A stretch of 64,000 nt of DNA from an uncultured Maribacter sp. (lineage in GTDB: Bacteria; Bacteroidota; Bacteroidia; Flavobacteriales; Flavobacteriaceae): NCBI GenBank assembly GCA_947493885.1, contig CANLTE010000001.1:714591-778590 (forward strand), written 5' to 3'. Shown piece after piece: positions 26,026 through 36,196 of the stretch. Made by a program: the position numbers and the translations under genes. Each line of letters starts with the position of its first letter. The first letter of the stretch is position 1. The notes beneath the pieces are model-generated. The model worked only from the letters and a program-made list of their open reading frames with translations. It made no database searches and was not told the origin of the DNA.

Positions 26026-26427
26026 CTATCGTATTTCTTGACAGAGTTCTACTAAAACCCCATTTGCGGTTTTAGGATGTACAAATGCAACCAACTTATT
26101 ATCAGCTCCTTTTTTAGGTTTATCATTTAAAATAATAAATCCTTCTGCTTTTAAACGCTCCATCTCTTCATGAATATTATCTACTTCAAAAGCGATGTGA
26201 TGTATACCTTCTCCCTTTTTTTCAATAAACTTTCCTATTGGACCATCGGGTTTGGTAGATTCTAAAAGCTCAATCTTGTTTGGCCCGTTTTCAAAAAAGG
26301 AGGTTTTTACGCCTTCCGATGCTACTTCTTCCTCTTTATACGGTGGTTTTCCTAATAATTTTTCAAACAATTGATTAGATGTTTCCAAATCCTTCACCGC
26401 AATACCTATATGCTCTATCTTTTTCAT
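26026..26427 (-). CDS. mce: Methylmalonyl-CoA epimerase
   Basis: The 133-residue VOC-fold protein interconverts the (R) and (S) forms of methylmalonyl-CoA in the propionate/succinate pathway. It shows the two beta-alpha-beta-beta-beta halves with metal-ligand positions: H6 in KIEHIGIAVKD, the central histidine in GEGIHHIAFEVDN, and the final glutamate in GVLVELCQ. Length is typical. It is divergent from rbfA, with 55 bases between the starts. A shorter or longer start is not needed, since the ATG at 26427 begins exactly at the conserved first strand. Confidence 0.93.
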   Translation of the reverse strand: MKKIEHIGIAVKDLETSNQLFEKLLGKPPYKEEEVASEGVKTSFFENGPNKIELLESTKPDGPIGKFIEKKGEGIHHIAFEVDNIHEEMERLKAEGFIILNDKPKKGADNKLVAFVHPKTANGVLVELCQEIR

Positions 26428-26470
26428 TGTATGGAATTTTTCTATTTAGCCAAATTACGCATATTCTGCG

Positions 26471-26478
26471 TACTTTTG
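26471..26478 (+). promoter_or_regulatory. -7 promoter element (TACTTTTG) for rbfA
   Basis: The octamer fits TAnnTTTG and ends only 4 bases before the rbfA ATG at 26483, so the message would have almost no leader. A weak -33 candidate (TTTA, 26445-26448) lies 22 bases upstream. Confidence 0.45.
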
Positions 26479-26482
26479 TGGC

Positions 26483-26875
26483 ATGGAAACACAGCGTCAG
26501 AAAAAAATTGGTGGAGTTATTCAGAAAGATATTGTTGATATTCTACAAAAAGCAGCAATTGAAGGGGGGCTACGTGGTGTAATTATTTCGGTCTCTAAAG
26601 TAACAGTTACTACAGACCTTTCTATCGCAAAAGTATATTTAAGTATTTTTCCAAATAAAGAGGCCAAAGCTTTACTTGAGGGTATACAATCTAATCAACC
26701 TTTAATTAAGCATGAGCTTGCGCAGCGTACTAAAAATCAATTGCGGCGTGTTCCAGAATTACTTTTCTTTATTGACGACTCATTAGAATATATAGAAAAT
26801 ATAGAAAAATCGCTTAAAGGGGAAGAAAACCCTATTGAAAATAGAGATTTACTTGATAAACGAAAAAAATCGTAA
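26483..26875 (+). CDS. rbfA: Ribosome-binding factor A
   Basis: The 130-residue KH-like protein helps mature the 5' end of 16S rRNA in the 30S subunit and is needed for growth in the cold. Family features are RQKKIGGVIQKDIVDILQ at the amino terminus, VTVTTDLSIAKVYLSIFP in the middle, and the carboxy-terminal LRRVPELLFFIDDSLEY. The length is normal. The LolE-type permease gene starts 3 bases after its stop, so the two are co-transcribed. Confidence 0.95.
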   Translation: METQRQKKIGGVIQKDIVDILQKAAIEGGLRGVIISVSKVTVTTDLSIAKVYLSIFPNKEAKALLEGIQSNQPLIKHELAQRTKNQLRRVPELLFFIDDSLEYIENIEKSLKGEENPIENRDLLDKRKKS

Positions 26876-26878
26876 TCT

Positions 26879-28087
26879 GTGAATTTTCCGCTATACATTG
26901 CTAAAAGGTATTTACGCTCTAAAAGCAGTCAAAATGCGGTAAATATTATCAATTTTATTACTTTTTTAGTTATTGTAATTGGTTCTGCGGCGCTTTTTAT
27001 TGTGCTTTCTGGTTTTGCAGGACTTAAAACTTTTAGTCTTTCCTTTACGCATTCGTTTGATCCTGATTTAAAAGCTGTACCAACAACGGGAAAGTTTTTC
27101 GCGATAACAACAGAACAAGAAGCATCATTAAAAACGCTACAAGGTGTTGCTTTTTATGCCAAAGAAATTGAGGAAAAAGTTTCATTAGTCCACGAACAAA
27201 AAAACCATATTGCCTATATAAAAGGGATTGACGCTAGTTATGTAAATGTTACTGGAATAGACAGTACTTTATACTTTGGAGATTGGGCAATAAACCAACA
27301 ACAGGGAGTTGCAGGTATTGGTATTGTTAACTTACTTGGTGTTACGGTAAATCAATATCAAAACCCGTTGCGTGTTGTTGTTCCGAAGCCTGGCAAGGGT
27401 TCATTATCACAACAAAACATAAACAGTAAACCTTTTAATCAATTACCCCTTATAATTAGTGGTGTTTATGCCGTTGAAGAGAATTTAGATAAAAAATACG
27501 TTTTTACCGATTTAGCTTTAGTACAAGCACTTCTTGAAAAAGATGAAACTAAAATATCTGGTATTAATTTTAAGCTTTTACCCGATTTTGATGAGGCAAC
27601 AGTCAGAAAAAATATTGCCCAAATATTAGGAAATAAGGTGATTCTTAAAAACAGAGAAGAGTTAAATAGCACATTATATCGCATGCTAAATACCGAAAAT
27701 GTAGCTACATATTTAATATTTACATTGGTTATTGTTATTGCTTTATTTAATGTTGTAGGAGCAATTATAATGATGATTTTGGACAAACAGCAAAACTCTA
27801 AAACACTATATAGTCTTGGAACAACTATAAAAGAGCTACGACATATTTATTTTGTTCAGGGTGTTCTAGTTACTAGTTTAGGTGGGTTTGTTGGTGTACT
27901 AATCGGCTCATTATTAATATGGTCTCAACTTATTTTTGAGTGGTTAAAAATCACACCTTCATTAGCATATCCTGTGGAATATCTAATATCTAATGTGTTC
28001 ATTGTTTTACTAACTATAATTGTTTTAGGCATGCTAGCATCTAAAATAGCTAGTAGTAGAATTTCTAAAAAGCTAATAACTGCTTAA
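26879..28087 (+). CDS. FtsX/LolE-type ABC transporter permease (lipoprotein release)
   Basis: The 402-residue product has the MacB/LolC/LolE layout: one membrane helix at about residues 20-45, a periplasmic domain of about 220 residues, and three helices in the FtsX domain at about 270-300, 320-350 and 370-395. The start FPLYIAKRYLRSKSSQNAVNIINFIT is typical of Bacteroidota LolE-like permeases, which release lipoproteins from the inner membrane. The start is GTG at 26879, 3 bases after rbfA. No ATPase gene is next to it, so its LolD partner must lie elsewhere. Confidence 0.85.
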   Translation: MNFPLYIAKRYLRSKSSQNAVNIINFITFLVIVIGSAALFIVLSGFAGLKTFSLSFTHSFDPDLKAVPTTGKFFAITTEQEASLKTLQGVAFYAKEIEEKVSLVHEQKNHIAYIKGIDASYVNVTGIDSTLYFGDWAINQQQGVAGIGIVNLLGVTVNQYQNPLRVVVPKPGKGSLSQQNINSKPFNQLPLIISGVYAVEENLDKKYVFTDLALVQALLEKDETKISGINFKLLPDFDEATVRKNIAQILGNKVILKNREELNSTLYRMLNTENVATYLIFTLVIVIALFNVVGAIIMMILDKQQNSKTLYSLGTTIKELRHIYFVQGVLVTSLGGFVGVLIGSLLIWSQLIFEWLKITPSLAYPVEYLISNVFIVLLTIIVLGMLASKIASSRISKKLITA

Positions 28088-28139
28088 TTATTGTTTAAAA
28101 AAATTACCTGAAACCGCCTCCAGGCTTTAAACTTTAAAT

Positions 28140-29135
28140 CTATTTACTAAACTGAAAGTCTCCAAACTTTTCTAAAACCTCATCAAAGGCAGCAAAAACA
28201 TCGACAGAATCATCGCTGGTAACCATTTTCATTCGATATTCTTTAAAGTTTGGAATACCTTTAAAATAATTTGTGTAATGTCTACGGGTTTCAAAAACAC
28301 CTAATTTTTCACCTTTCCAATCAATCGACATTTGTAAGTGTCTTCGCGCTGCTATAACACGCTCTTCAATAGTTGGTGGTGCTAAGTATTCTCCTGTTTT
28401 AAAAAAGTGCTTTACCTCTTTAAAAAACCAAGGATAACCAATACTTGCCCTACCTATCATAGCGCCATCCAGCCCATATTCATCCCGCATTTTTACAGCC
28501 GCTTCGGGTGTATTTACATCTCCATTACCAAAAACAGGAATATGCATTCTAGGATTGTTTTTTACTTCAGCAATTGGTTTCCAGTCGGCCTCTCCTTTAT
28601 ACATTTGCGCTCTTGTTCTCCCATGTACGGAAATTGCTTTGCAGCCTACATCTTGTAAACGTTCTGCAACCTCAACAATTTTAATGGAATCGTGATCCCA
28701 ACCTAATCTTGTTTTTACGGTAACCGGAAGCTTTGTATGATTAACCATTGCTTTGGTTAGTGCAACCATTAAATCAATATCTTTTAAAATTCCGGCTCCA
28801 GCACCTTTGCTTACTACTTTTTTTACTGGGCAGCCAAAATTAATATCAATAATATCTGGATTAGACTTTTCAACAATCTCCACGGATTTTAGCATAGAAT
28901 CCATGTTAGCGCCAAAAATTTGAATTCCCACAGGACGCTCTTTTTCATAAATATCTAGCTTCATCACGCTTTTCGCAGCGTCACGTATTAGGCCCTCCGA
29001 AGAAATAAACTCAGTATACAAAACATCTGCACCTTGCTCTTTACAAAGTGCTCTAAAAGGTGGGTCACTTACATCTTCCATTGGCGCTAATAACAATGGA
29101 AAATCAGGTAATTGTATGTCTCCAATTTTTGGCAT
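28140..29135 (-). CDS. dusB: tRNA-dihydrouridine synthase
   Basis: The 331-residue flavoprotein reduces uridines in tRNA D-loops. It is a TIM barrel with the family motifs LLLAPMEDVSDPPFR (14-28), the active-site cysteine C102 in DINFGCPVKKV, KTRLGWD and VHGRTRAQMYKGEADW, and the FMN phosphate loop in VFGNGDVNTPE and GAMIGRASIGYPWFF. The length and motif set fit the DusB subgroup. A TAAATTTG -7 element on the minus strand (29147-29140) lies 4 bases before the ATG. Confidence 0.94.
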   Translation of the reverse strand: MPKIGDIQLPDFPLLLAPMEDVSDPPFRALCKEQGADVLYTEFISSEGLIRDAAKSVMKLDIYEKERPVGIQIFGANMDSMLKSVEIVEKSNPDIIDINFGCPVKKVVSKGAGAGILKDIDLMVALTKAMVNHTKLPVTVKTRLGWDHDSIKIVEVAERLQDVGCKAISVHGRTRAQMYKGEADWKPIAEVKNNPRMHIPVFGNGDVNTPEAAVKMRDEYGLDGAMIGRASIGYPWFFKEVKHFFKTGEYLAPPTIEERVIAARRHLQMSIDWKGEKLGVFETRRHYTNYFKGIPNFKEYRMKMVTSDDSVDVFAAFDEVLEKFGDFQFSK

Positions 29136-29139
29136 GCCG

Positions 29140-29147
29140 CAAATTTA
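29140..29147 (-). promoter_or_regulatory. -7 promoter element (TAAATTTG) for dusB
   Basis: The minus-strand octamer fits TAnnTTTG and ends 4 bases before the dusB start codon, again giving a nearly leaderless message. A TTG lies 23 bases further upstream as a possible -33 partner. Confidence 0.4.
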
Positions 29148-29187
29148 CAATTATTACCTTTGTTGTAAAACAATCTTAATTTAAGAT

Positions 29188-31617
29188 TTAAATTCTTGAA
29201 CGTTCATCAATACGCTTAGACTTTGTATTACTTTTAATTGTGGTGTTACCAAATTTGTACCTAAAAGCAAATGTAAATAAGCGGTTTTCACGAATACTTA
29301 ATGACGATAGGTCTTGATTAGAAAATTTACGGGTAATGGCAACATTACTTTTGTTAAAAATATCTTCAACACCTACTGAAATACTAGCTCTGTTTTGCCA
29401 TACTTTTTTACGTACAGTAATACCAAATTGGCTAGTTTCTTCACGTTTATAATTTCCACGAATAGTTGGCGCTTGATAACCATATGATATATTAAGAAAT
29501 AAACTTTTATCCTTTAGAAGTGTAAAATCGTTATTAAATTCTAAAAAAGAAGACCATTGACTATTTTTAAACAAATCACCAGTTTCAAAATCGGTAAATT
29601 CATTGTTAATGTTATAGCTACTTATTAAAAAATATGAATACCAAAAATCAGTAAAATTTTTACTATAGGTAAAGTCTATTCCAAGTCGGTCTCTATCTCC
29701 AATATTTGTACTTATAAACCTAATAAACTGGTTGTCGTTATCCTGAAAAACCTGAAGGTCATAAGTATTAACTTTATGCGAATAAAAAACTTCAAAAGCA
29801 AAATCTCTCTCAAATGTATAAGCAAATGCCAAATAATTTTGTATTGATGGTTGTAGATTAGGGTTACCCTCAATAGTAGAATTAATACTCTGAAAAGTTA
29901 CAAACGGATTAAGGTTCTGGTATCTAGGCCTAGTTATTCTTCGATAGTAAAACAAATTTAACTTAGTCTTCTCATTGGGAATATGCTGTAACGAAAACGA
30001 TGGAAAAAATTCTAAATACGACTGTTTATTTTTAATATTCTCACTTTTTAAATTGCCCTTTACCTCTGTGTATTCTGAACGTAAACCTGCCCTAAACTTC
30101 CATTTTTCCCAACTGTTATTAACATCTAAGTAAGCAGCTGATATTTGCTCGTCATATAAAAATAAGCCTGTACTAGCTAATTGGGTACCTAAATCAATAT
30201 TAGCATCTTGATTAGTTTCATTATCCGAATTAATATTTGCAAAACGTAAACCCGAACTTAAATTGGTGTGTTTGTTTAAAGGTGAAAAAAAGTCAATTTG
30301 AGCACTAAACAAATTAATGCTCTGCTCACTATCTGTATTAAAATCAGTTTCTGAAATCAAACTAGCAGTTTCATCAAAAAAATCGGTTTGAACCTCTTGT
30401 TCCCTTTCATTATTAGAAAAAGTATAATGAGACTTAAAAGATACTTCAGCTCCCTTCTTATTTAGTTTATGCTCCCAATCTATGAAAAAGGAGGTGTTTA
30501 AAGAAGTAGAATTAATTCCATTAAAGGTCACAAAACTAGATTGCAGACTACCTACAGGTTCTGTAATAACAGTTTCGGTATCTCTAAACCCTTTATGAAA
30601 AGGTTTAAAAGTATTTATTGAAGAAAAACTTAGTTTGTTTTTATCATTTACATCATAATCTAGAAACAAACTAAAATTATGTTTTTGTCTTGTATCTATA
30701 AATTTTTGGTTTGCCAACCATTTTTCCTTATCCCCATTTTCTAAAGTAAAGTTGGTATCATCAATAAACCTTCTAAAAGCCTTATTCCTATTAAAGCTAT
30801 AGGTCATAGATGTATTCACTTTTTTTCCTTTAATAAAATGAGAGGTTCCTATTGTGTGTTTCGGAAAAACACCTTGAGAAAACCTATTGTATATACTACC
30901 ATTATACCCGGCAATAAGGTTTTTCTTCATTTTAATGTTAATTAACACCTCATGTTCTGCACCATATTTTGCAGGAGGATTTGTAATTACTTCAATAGCT
31001 TCTACGTTACTAGCAGAGTTTCCAGAAAGTAAACCTGTAACTTCCTCATTATTCAGTGGAATTAGGCGTTCATTTATTAAAAATCCTATTTTGGTATTTC
31101 CTTTAATTTCAATTTTATCATTAATAATATTTACACTTGGTGTTTTTTTAAGCACGTTCCAGATATCCTCCTCCGCCAAAGCCGTATTTTCAACACTAAA
31201 AACTAAGCGGTCAACTTTGCGTTCCAACTTTGGTTTTTGATAGGTAACCACAACCTCATCCAATTCTTGCGCATCTTCTATTAAAACAATACTGCCAACA
31301 TTTACATCTTGATTTTTTACAGTAATGGTAATGTTTTTTGTAATTCGTCCAATATAACTTGCAGAGATAATATAGGAGTCACTGCTTATATTTTTTAAAT
31401 AAAAAACACCTCTTTCATCCGCCGAAGTTCCTTTTACGATTGTTGAATCTGATAGAGACAAAACAATATTCGCAAATGCAACTCCATTGTTGTTTTCATC
31501 CTTTATTTTTCCATACAACGTATAATCTTGAGCATTCAAGAAAGAAAAAAAGAATGTAAATAATACTATATACAGGTATTGTAATTTCATTAAATTGTGG
31601 TCGTATTGTGGTATCAA
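29188..31617 (-). CDS. TonB-type outer-membrane beta-barrel protein with carboxypeptidase-regulatory-like domain
   Basis: The 809-residue product has a signal peptide (about 1-29, FFSFLNAQ), a CarboxypepD_reg-like domain at about 30-115 (YTLYGKIKDENNNGVAFANIVL), a plug-like domain at about 120-230 (VNIINDKIEIKGNTKIGFLINE, EAIEVITNPPAKYGAE), and a long barrel of the 'outer membrane protein beta-barrel family' type. Such proteins resemble TonB-dependent receptors but usually lack an obvious TonB box. The substrate is unknown. The gene is alone between dusB and lepA and has no SusD partner, which distinguishes it from the SusC at 7041. A later ATG at residue 10 (MKLQYLYIV) is also a good start. 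Confidence 0.88.
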   Translation of the reverse strand: MIPQYDHNLMKLQYLYIVLFTFFFSFLNAQDYTLYGKIKDENNNGVAFANIVLSLSDSTIVKGTSADERGVFYLKNISSDSYIISASYIGRITKNITITVKNQDVNVGSIVLIEDAQELDEVVVTYQKPKLERKVDRLVFSVENTALAEEDIWNVLKKTPSVNIINDKIEIKGNTKIGFLINERLIPLNNEEVTGLLSGNSASNVEAIEVITNPPAKYGAEHEVLINIKMKKNLIAGYNGSIYNRFSQGVFPKHTIGTSHFIKGKKVNTSMTYSFNRNKAFRRFIDDTNFTLENGDKEKWLANQKFIDTRQKHNFSLFLDYDVNDKNKLSFSSINTFKPFHKGFRDTETVITEPVGSLQSSFVTFNGINSTSLNTSFFIDWEHKLNKKGAEVSFKSHYTFSNNEREQEVQTDFFDETASLISETDFNTDSEQSINLFSAQIDFFSPLNKHTNLSSGLRFANINSDNETNQDANIDLGTQLASTGLFLYDEQISAAYLDVNNSWEKWKFRAGLRSEYTEVKGNLKSENIKNKQSYLEFFPSFSLQHIPNEKTKLNLFYYRRITRPRYQNLNPFVTFQSINSTIEGNPNLQPSIQNYLAFAYTFERDFAFEVFYSHKVNTYDLQVFQDNDNQFIRFISTNIGDRDRLGIDFTYSKNFTDFWYSYFLISSYNINNEFTDFETGDLFKNSQWSSFLEFNNDFTLLKDKSLFLNISYGYQAPTIRGNYKREETSQFGITVRKKVWQNRASISVGVEDIFNKSNVAITRKFSNQDLSSLSIRENRLFTFAFRYKFGNTTIKSNTKSKRIDERSRI

Positions 31618-31782
31618 GTAACAAAGATTACACGAATAATCCTACGAAATTAACGAAATAAACCTCTAAAAATTTCACTGTTTTATTACGCTTTTGTAGA
31701 AAATAGTCTTATACGTACAGTAGCTACGGCTTTTGTATTATTATACTACTTAAGGTTTTTCTAATTAAAAACATATCACGCC

Positions 31783-31815
31783 TTTGACACGCGCTTGTAA
31801 ATTAAGTTATATTTG
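31783..31815 (+). promoter_or_regulatory. Promoter of lepA
   Basis: TTTG (31783-31786), a 21-base spacer and TATATTTG (31808-31815) match the Bacteroidota -33/-7 consensus with correct spacing. Transcription would begin about 57 bases before the lepA ATG. This is the best complete promoter in the window. Confidence 0.65.
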
Positions 31816-31879
31816 CATTTAGCTTTAATATACACCTAATTTATAAAGGGGTAGAATGTAATTGCTCATTTAAATTTTT

Positions 31880-33676
31880 ATGAAAAAAATTCGAAATTTT
31901 TGCATCATAGCACATATTGATCATGGTAAGAGTACACTTGCCGATCGTCTTTTAGATTTTACTGGATCTGTAACTGATCGAGAAAAAAAGGAGCAATTAC
32001 TTGATAATATGGATTTGGAAAGAGAGCGTGGTATTACAATTAAAAGTCACGCCATTCAAATGAACTATATTTATAAAGGCGAAGAGTATATTCTAAATTT
32101 GATTGACACTCCTGGTCATGTAGATTTTTCATATGAGGTTTCAAGATCTATTGCAGCTTGCGAAGGAGCACTGCTAGTTGTTGATGCAGCGCAGAGCATT
32201 CAGGCTCAAACCATTTCCAATCTATATTTAGCACTTGAAAACGATTTAGAAATTATTCCTGTTCTAAATAAGGTAGATTTACCTAGTGCAAACCCAGAAG
32301 AAGTTACCGATGATATTGTTGACCTTTTAGGGTGTGATGCGGAAGAAGTTATACCAGCAAGTGCAAAAACAGGTATTGGCATTGAAGAAATATTAGCTGC
32401 TATTATTGAACGTATTCCTGCCCCAAAAGGAGAACCAAATGAATCCTTACAAGCTTTAGTATTTGACTCGGTTTATAACCCTTTCAGAGGAGTAGAAACT
32501 TATTTTAGAGTTATTAATGGAGAAATTAAAAAAGGGCAAAAAATAAAATTTGTAGCTACAGACAAAAGCTATTTTGCCGATGAAGTTGGAACATTAAAAC
32601 TTACACAAGAACCTAAACAAAGTATTAAAGCTGGCGATGTTGGATATTTAATTACTGGTATAAAAGATGCCCGTGAAGTAAAAGTGGGTGATACCATTAC
32701 AGATTCTGCCAAACCAACACAAAACGCAATTGAGGGTTTTGAAGATGTAAAACCTATGGTTTTCGCAGGTATATATCCTGTTGATACTGATGAGTTTGAG
32801 GAATTGCGCGCCTCAATGGAAAAATTACAACTAAATGATGCTTCCTTAGTGTTTGCCCCGGAAAGTAGTGCAGCTCTTGGCTTTGGATTTAGATGTGGTT
32901 TTTTAGGAATGCTACATATGGAAATTATTCAAGAGCGTTTGGAACGTGAGTTTAACATGACAGTTATTACTACTGTACCCAATGTTAGTTACCATGCTTA
33001 TACTCGTAAAAATCCAGAAGAAGCAATTATTGTAAACAACCCAACAGATTTGCCCGACCCATCAAGCGTTGATCGTGTTGAAGAACCTTATATAAAAGCA
33101 ACTATTATTACAAAGTCAGATTTTGTGGGTAACGTAATGTCATTGTGTATCGAGAAAAGAGGACAAATAACTAATCAAACATATTTGACTACAGAGCGCG
33201 TTGAATTAAATTTTGATATGCCTTTAGCAGAAATTGTTTTTGACTTTTATGACCGATTAAAAACAGTTTCTAAGGGTTACGCCTCATTTGATTATGCTCC
33301 AATAGGGATGCGTACTTCAAAACTTGTGCGAGTTGATATTTTATTAAACGCACAACCAGTTGACGCACTTTCCGCACTTATTCATGCAGATAATGCCGTA
33401 ACCATAGGTAAAAAAATGTGTGAAAAGTTAAAAGAATTAATTCCAAGGCAACAGTTTGATATTCCTATTCAAGCTGCAATTGGTGCCAAAATAATTTCTA
33501 GAGAAACTACAAAAGCTTTGCGTAAAGATGTTACAGCAAAATGTTATGGTGGTGATATTTCTCGTAAGCGTAAACTTTTAGAAAAACAAAAGAAAGGTAA
33601 AAAACGTATGCGCCAAGTAGGTAATGTAGAGGTACCACAAGAGGCATTTATGGCGGTACTTAAATTAAATGATTAA
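31880..33676 (+). CDS. lepA: Elongation factor 4 (LepA)
   Basis: The 598-residue translational GTPase back-translocates or remodels stalled ribosomes. It has the G1 loop AHIDHGKST at residues 9-17, the G2 region RGITIKSH, G3 DTPGHVDF, G4 NKVDLPSA and G5 SAKTGIG. EF-G-like domains follow, and the LepA-specific carboxy-terminal domain ends with [20 protein letters not shown] and [17 protein letters not shown]. Length and motifs are normal. It has its own promoter (31783-31815) and is followed by a strong terminator. Confidence 0.97.
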   Translation: MKKIRNFCIIAHIDHGKSTLADRLLDFTGSVTDREKKEQLLDNMDLERERGITIKSHAIQMNYIYKGEEYILNLIDTPGHVDFSYEVSRSIAACEGALLVVDAAQSIQAQTISNLYLALENDLEIIPVLNKVDLPSANPEEVTDDIVDLLGCDAEEVIPASAKTGIGIEEILAAIIERIPAPKGEPNESLQALVFDSVYNPFRGVETYFRVINGEIKKGQKIKFVATDKSYFADEVGTLKLTQEPKQSIKAGDVGYLITGIKDAREVKVGDTITDSAKPTQNAIEGFEDVKPMVFAGIYPVDTDEFEELRASMEKLQLNDASLVFAPESSAALGFGFRCGFLGMLHMEIIQERLEREFNMTVITTVPNVSYHAYTRKNPEEAIIVNNPTDLPDPSSVDRVEEPYIKATIITKSDFVGNVMSLCIEKRGQITNQTYLTTERVELNFDMPLAEIVFDFYDRLKTVSKGYASFDYAPIGMRTSKLVRVDILLNAQPVDALSALIHADNAVTIGKKMCEKLKELIPRQQFDIPIQAAIGAKIISRETTKALRKDVTAKCYGGDISRKRKLLEKQKKGKKRMRQVGNVEVPQEAFMAVLKLND

Positions 33677-33681
33677 AACTA

Positions 33682-33712
33682 AAAAACCCTCTGAAAATTT
33701 CAGAGGGTTTTT
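33682..33712. terminator. Bidirectional terminator between lepA and the lipoprotein gene
   Basis: The 15-bp arms aaaaaccctctgaaa (33682-33696) and tttcagagggttttt (33698-33712) form a perfect inverted repeat with A and T runs at its ends. It serves lepA on the plus strand and the convergent lipoprotein gene on the minus strand. Confidence 0.9.
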
Positions 33713-33723
33713 ATATTAAGTGA

Positions 33724-34086
33724 TTATTGCTTTATTCCGGAAGGCTCATCGCCATCATATAGAAGTACCTTTTCTCCATCTATCTCTCCAATAGTATATG
33801 TTTCAACATCTGTTTTGTCATAATCATATGTTACTAAATATTTGTCAAATACTTTACTCCAAGTGAAAGAATCATTGTCAATAACTTCTCCTCCTTCAAC
33901 TCCAGTAAAATTTCCAGTGTTATCTCCATTGAAGACATAAGTATCAACATAAGAATCGCCTTCCTCAAACCTATCAATCCATGTGCCTACAATTTCATCA
34001 TTAGAATTCGGAGAGTCATCATCTTTATTACAACTTGTAAATGCAACTGAAGCTCCTAAGGCGAGAAATAAAAATAGTTTTTTCAT
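33724..34086 (-). CDS. Small lipoprotein, lipocalin-like
   Basis: The 120-residue product has a lipoprotein signal peptide with the modified cysteine at residue 19 (GASVAFTSC-NK), followed by an acidic Asp/Ser/Asn linker typical of surface-exposed lipoproteins in this phylum. The rest (GTWIDRF, YVFNGDNTGNF, DSFTWSKVFDKYLVTYDYD) has the pattern of the small lipocalin-like domains common in Bacteroidota lipoproteins. The function is unknown. It is convergent with lepA and shares its terminator. Confidence 0.75.
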   Translation of the reverse strand: MKKLFLFLALGASVAFTSCNKDDDSPNSNDEIVGTWIDRFEEGDSYVDTYVFNGDNTGNFTGVEGGEVIDNDSFTWSKVFDKYLVTYDYDKTDVETYTIGEIDGEKVLLYDGDEPSGIKQ

Positions 34087-34188
34087 AATTTGTTTTGGTT
34101 TATAGTTAATATTTTAGATTTTATTCTCAACCAAAACGAGTATTTTTTCTATATATTGTGTTTTTTATAGATTTTAATCTCCTTTAAA

Positions 34189-36009
34189 TTAATCAAACAC
34201 CTTTCCCAAATACACCAGCTTATAACCTTCCTTAACGTCAATAGCATTCTTACTAAAGGCAGATATTATTGCCAAATTATTATCTAAGTTTTTGATAAAC
34301 AGGGGTATAATATCATTATCATTCTTCGTAATTTCAATTAGTTTATGGTAATGTTCTTTATTTTCAAGTTCTATTTCATTTATTGAAGGATACTTTCTAG
34401 CAACATCTGTTAGTTTTATAAAATCGTCTGTTTGCGTAAACAAAGCCTCTTCTGGGCTATTTTCTGGATTCTTCATTTCGTTAACATCCACTAATCTAAA
34501 AGCTCCATTTTCTCCAAATTGCTTTTGAAATTTATCTATGGCAAACTTGTTAATATCTGAATTACCCGTTAATGCCATTAAATAACCCATATCGTTCAGC
34601 TCAATATTATCAGTAAGTGAATCTGCATAAATATTAGATACAATAGCTTCAATACCTAGTTCTTGAGCCTTTTCAATGTTAGATTGGTTGTTATCAATCA
34701 ATACCACATGCCTATTGTTTTTCTTTAAATAATTCGCAATTAACAATGATACTTTTGAGGCTCCAATAATTAAAATTCCTTCAGACTTCTTTAAAAATAC
34801 TCCTATTATTTTTGCAAAAAACCGTGCCGTTGTAGCATTCAATAATACTGTACCCAAAACAATCATGAATACAAGTGGTGTAATATATTCTGCCCCAGGT
34901 TCTCCTTTTAACAACAATTTAGAACCAAATAATGATGCTATACCTGCCGCAACGATACCTCTAGGCCCAACCCAACCAATGAACAGTCTTTCATTAAGTT
35001 TTAAGTCTGATCCTTGCGTACTTAAAAAGACTCCTAACGGACGAATTAAAAAAACTACTACAGCAAATAACATTACTGTTTTCCAGTTCATTAATAACTG
35101 TAAATCGCTTATATTAATATTTGCTGCAAGTAAAATAAATAGGATAGATATTAAAATAACACTGAGAGATTCTTTAAAATAAAGCAGTTCCTTTATGTTT
35201 GGTAATTTCATATTACCTAAAACCATTCCCATAACCACAACAGCTAATAAACCAGATTCGTGAGCAAAAATATCGGATTCTACAAAGACCAACAGAACAA
35301 CGGAAAGCGATACCACATTAAGTAAATAGTGTGGAATAAAATTTTTCTTGATTGCGAAAGCCAAAGCATGTGCAAACGTAAATCCAAAAGTAGTTCCAAA
35401 AAGTAAAATTTTACCAAACTCTATCAACGCAGTTTGCGTAAATGCGCTTCCTTCACCAACACTAATAAATTCAAAAACCAAAACCGCTACCAAAGCACCA
35501 ATTGGGTCAATAAGAATACCCTCCCATTTTAAAACCGTTGAAACATCTTTTTTTAAAGGAATATTTCTCAAAATAGGTGTAATAACTGTAGGACCCGTAA
35601 CTATAATAAGTGCCGAAAAAAGAAATGAAATTTGCCAAGAAAGGTCAAAAACATAATGTGCAGCCATACCCGCACCAAAAAAAGTAACTATAGAACCCAC
35701 CGTAATTAACTTGGTAATTACAGGTCCAACGTTTACAATTTCAGAACGTTTCAAGGTTAAGCCCCCCTCAAAAAGAATAATGCTAATTGCCAGAGAAACA
35801 AAATTGTATAAGCCATCACCAGGAAACAATCCTTTTTTACCATTCCAAACAGGTTCAATTAACTTTTCACCACCTTCAGTATACAAAGTTGCAAACGGAC
35901 CAACTAAAAGGCCAATTAAAATTAAGGGTAAAATTGCTGGTAACTTAAGCCGCCAAGCAACCCATTGTGCGATAATTCCAAGAATAATAATACCTGCAAG
36001 TTCTAACAT
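34189..36009 (-). CDS. Cation:proton antiporter with nucleotide-binding TrkA-N-like domain
   Basis: The 606-residue product has about 12 membrane helices in residues 1-400 of the Na+/H+ exchanger type (LPLILIGLLVGPFA, SIILFEGGLTLKR, VTGPTVITPIL, WVGPRGIVAAGIASLFG). A Rossmann-fold TrkA-N-like domain follows at about 405-530 (LIIGASKVSLLIANYLKKN). Such proteins exchange Na+ or K+ for H+ and are gated by nucleotide or redox ligands. Motifs fit the NhaP/CPA1 side more than KefB/C. It is divergent from a small gene, the universal stress protein and SulP, which suggests a shared theme of ion and stress homeostasis. Confidence 0.9.
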   Translation of the reverse strand: MLELAGIIILGIIAQWVAWRLKLPAILPLILIGLLVGPFATLYTEGGEKLIEPVWNGKKGLFPGDGLYNFVSLAISIILFEGGLTLKRSEIVNVGPVITKLITVGSIVTFFGAGMAAHYVFDLSWQISFLFSALIIVTGPTVITPILRNIPLKKDVSTVLKWEGILIDPIGALVAVLVFEFISVGEGSAFTQTALIEFGKILLFGTTFGFTFAHALAFAIKKNFIPHYLLNVVSLSVVLLVFVESDIFAHESGLLAVVVMGMVLGNMKLPNIKELLYFKESLSVILISILFILLAANINISDLQLLMNWKTVMLFAVVVFLIRPLGVFLSTQGSDLKLNERLFIGWVGPRGIVAAGIASLFGSKLLLKGEPGAEYITPLVFMIVLGTVLLNATTARFFAKIIGVFLKKSEGILIIGASKVSLLIANYLKKNNRHVVLIDNNQSNIEKAQELGIEAIVSNIYADSLTDNIELNDMGYLMALTGNSDINKFAIDKFQKQFGENGAFRLVDVNEMKNPENSPEEALFTQTDDFIKLTDVARKYPSINEIELENKEHYHKLIEITKNDNDIIPLFIKNLDNNLAIISAFSKNAIDVKEGYKLVYLGKVFD

Positions 36010-36196
36010 ATATGCTGTTTTGAGTAAAAATACTAATTAAACTTAAGTGAAATTGTAATTGTATATACCGTAAATAAAATTTAGCTTAATTGTATCATCG
36101 TTTTTAGCAACTTTCACAACAATAAACCAAACCGAAAAAAAATTTTTTTTACTTTCGATCCCGTAGTATATTATTAACAAAATTCCCCTATTTAAA

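Noticed and set aside
30887..31240. 117-codon plus-strand frame inside the outer-membrane protein gene
   Set aside because: It is antisense to a well-supported coding region, has low-complexity composition and no own signals; it is a shadow frame.
34865..36040. Three plus-strand frames opposite the antiporter gene
   Set aside because: They follow the reverse complement of membrane-helix codons and show no family features; they are shadows of the antiporter.
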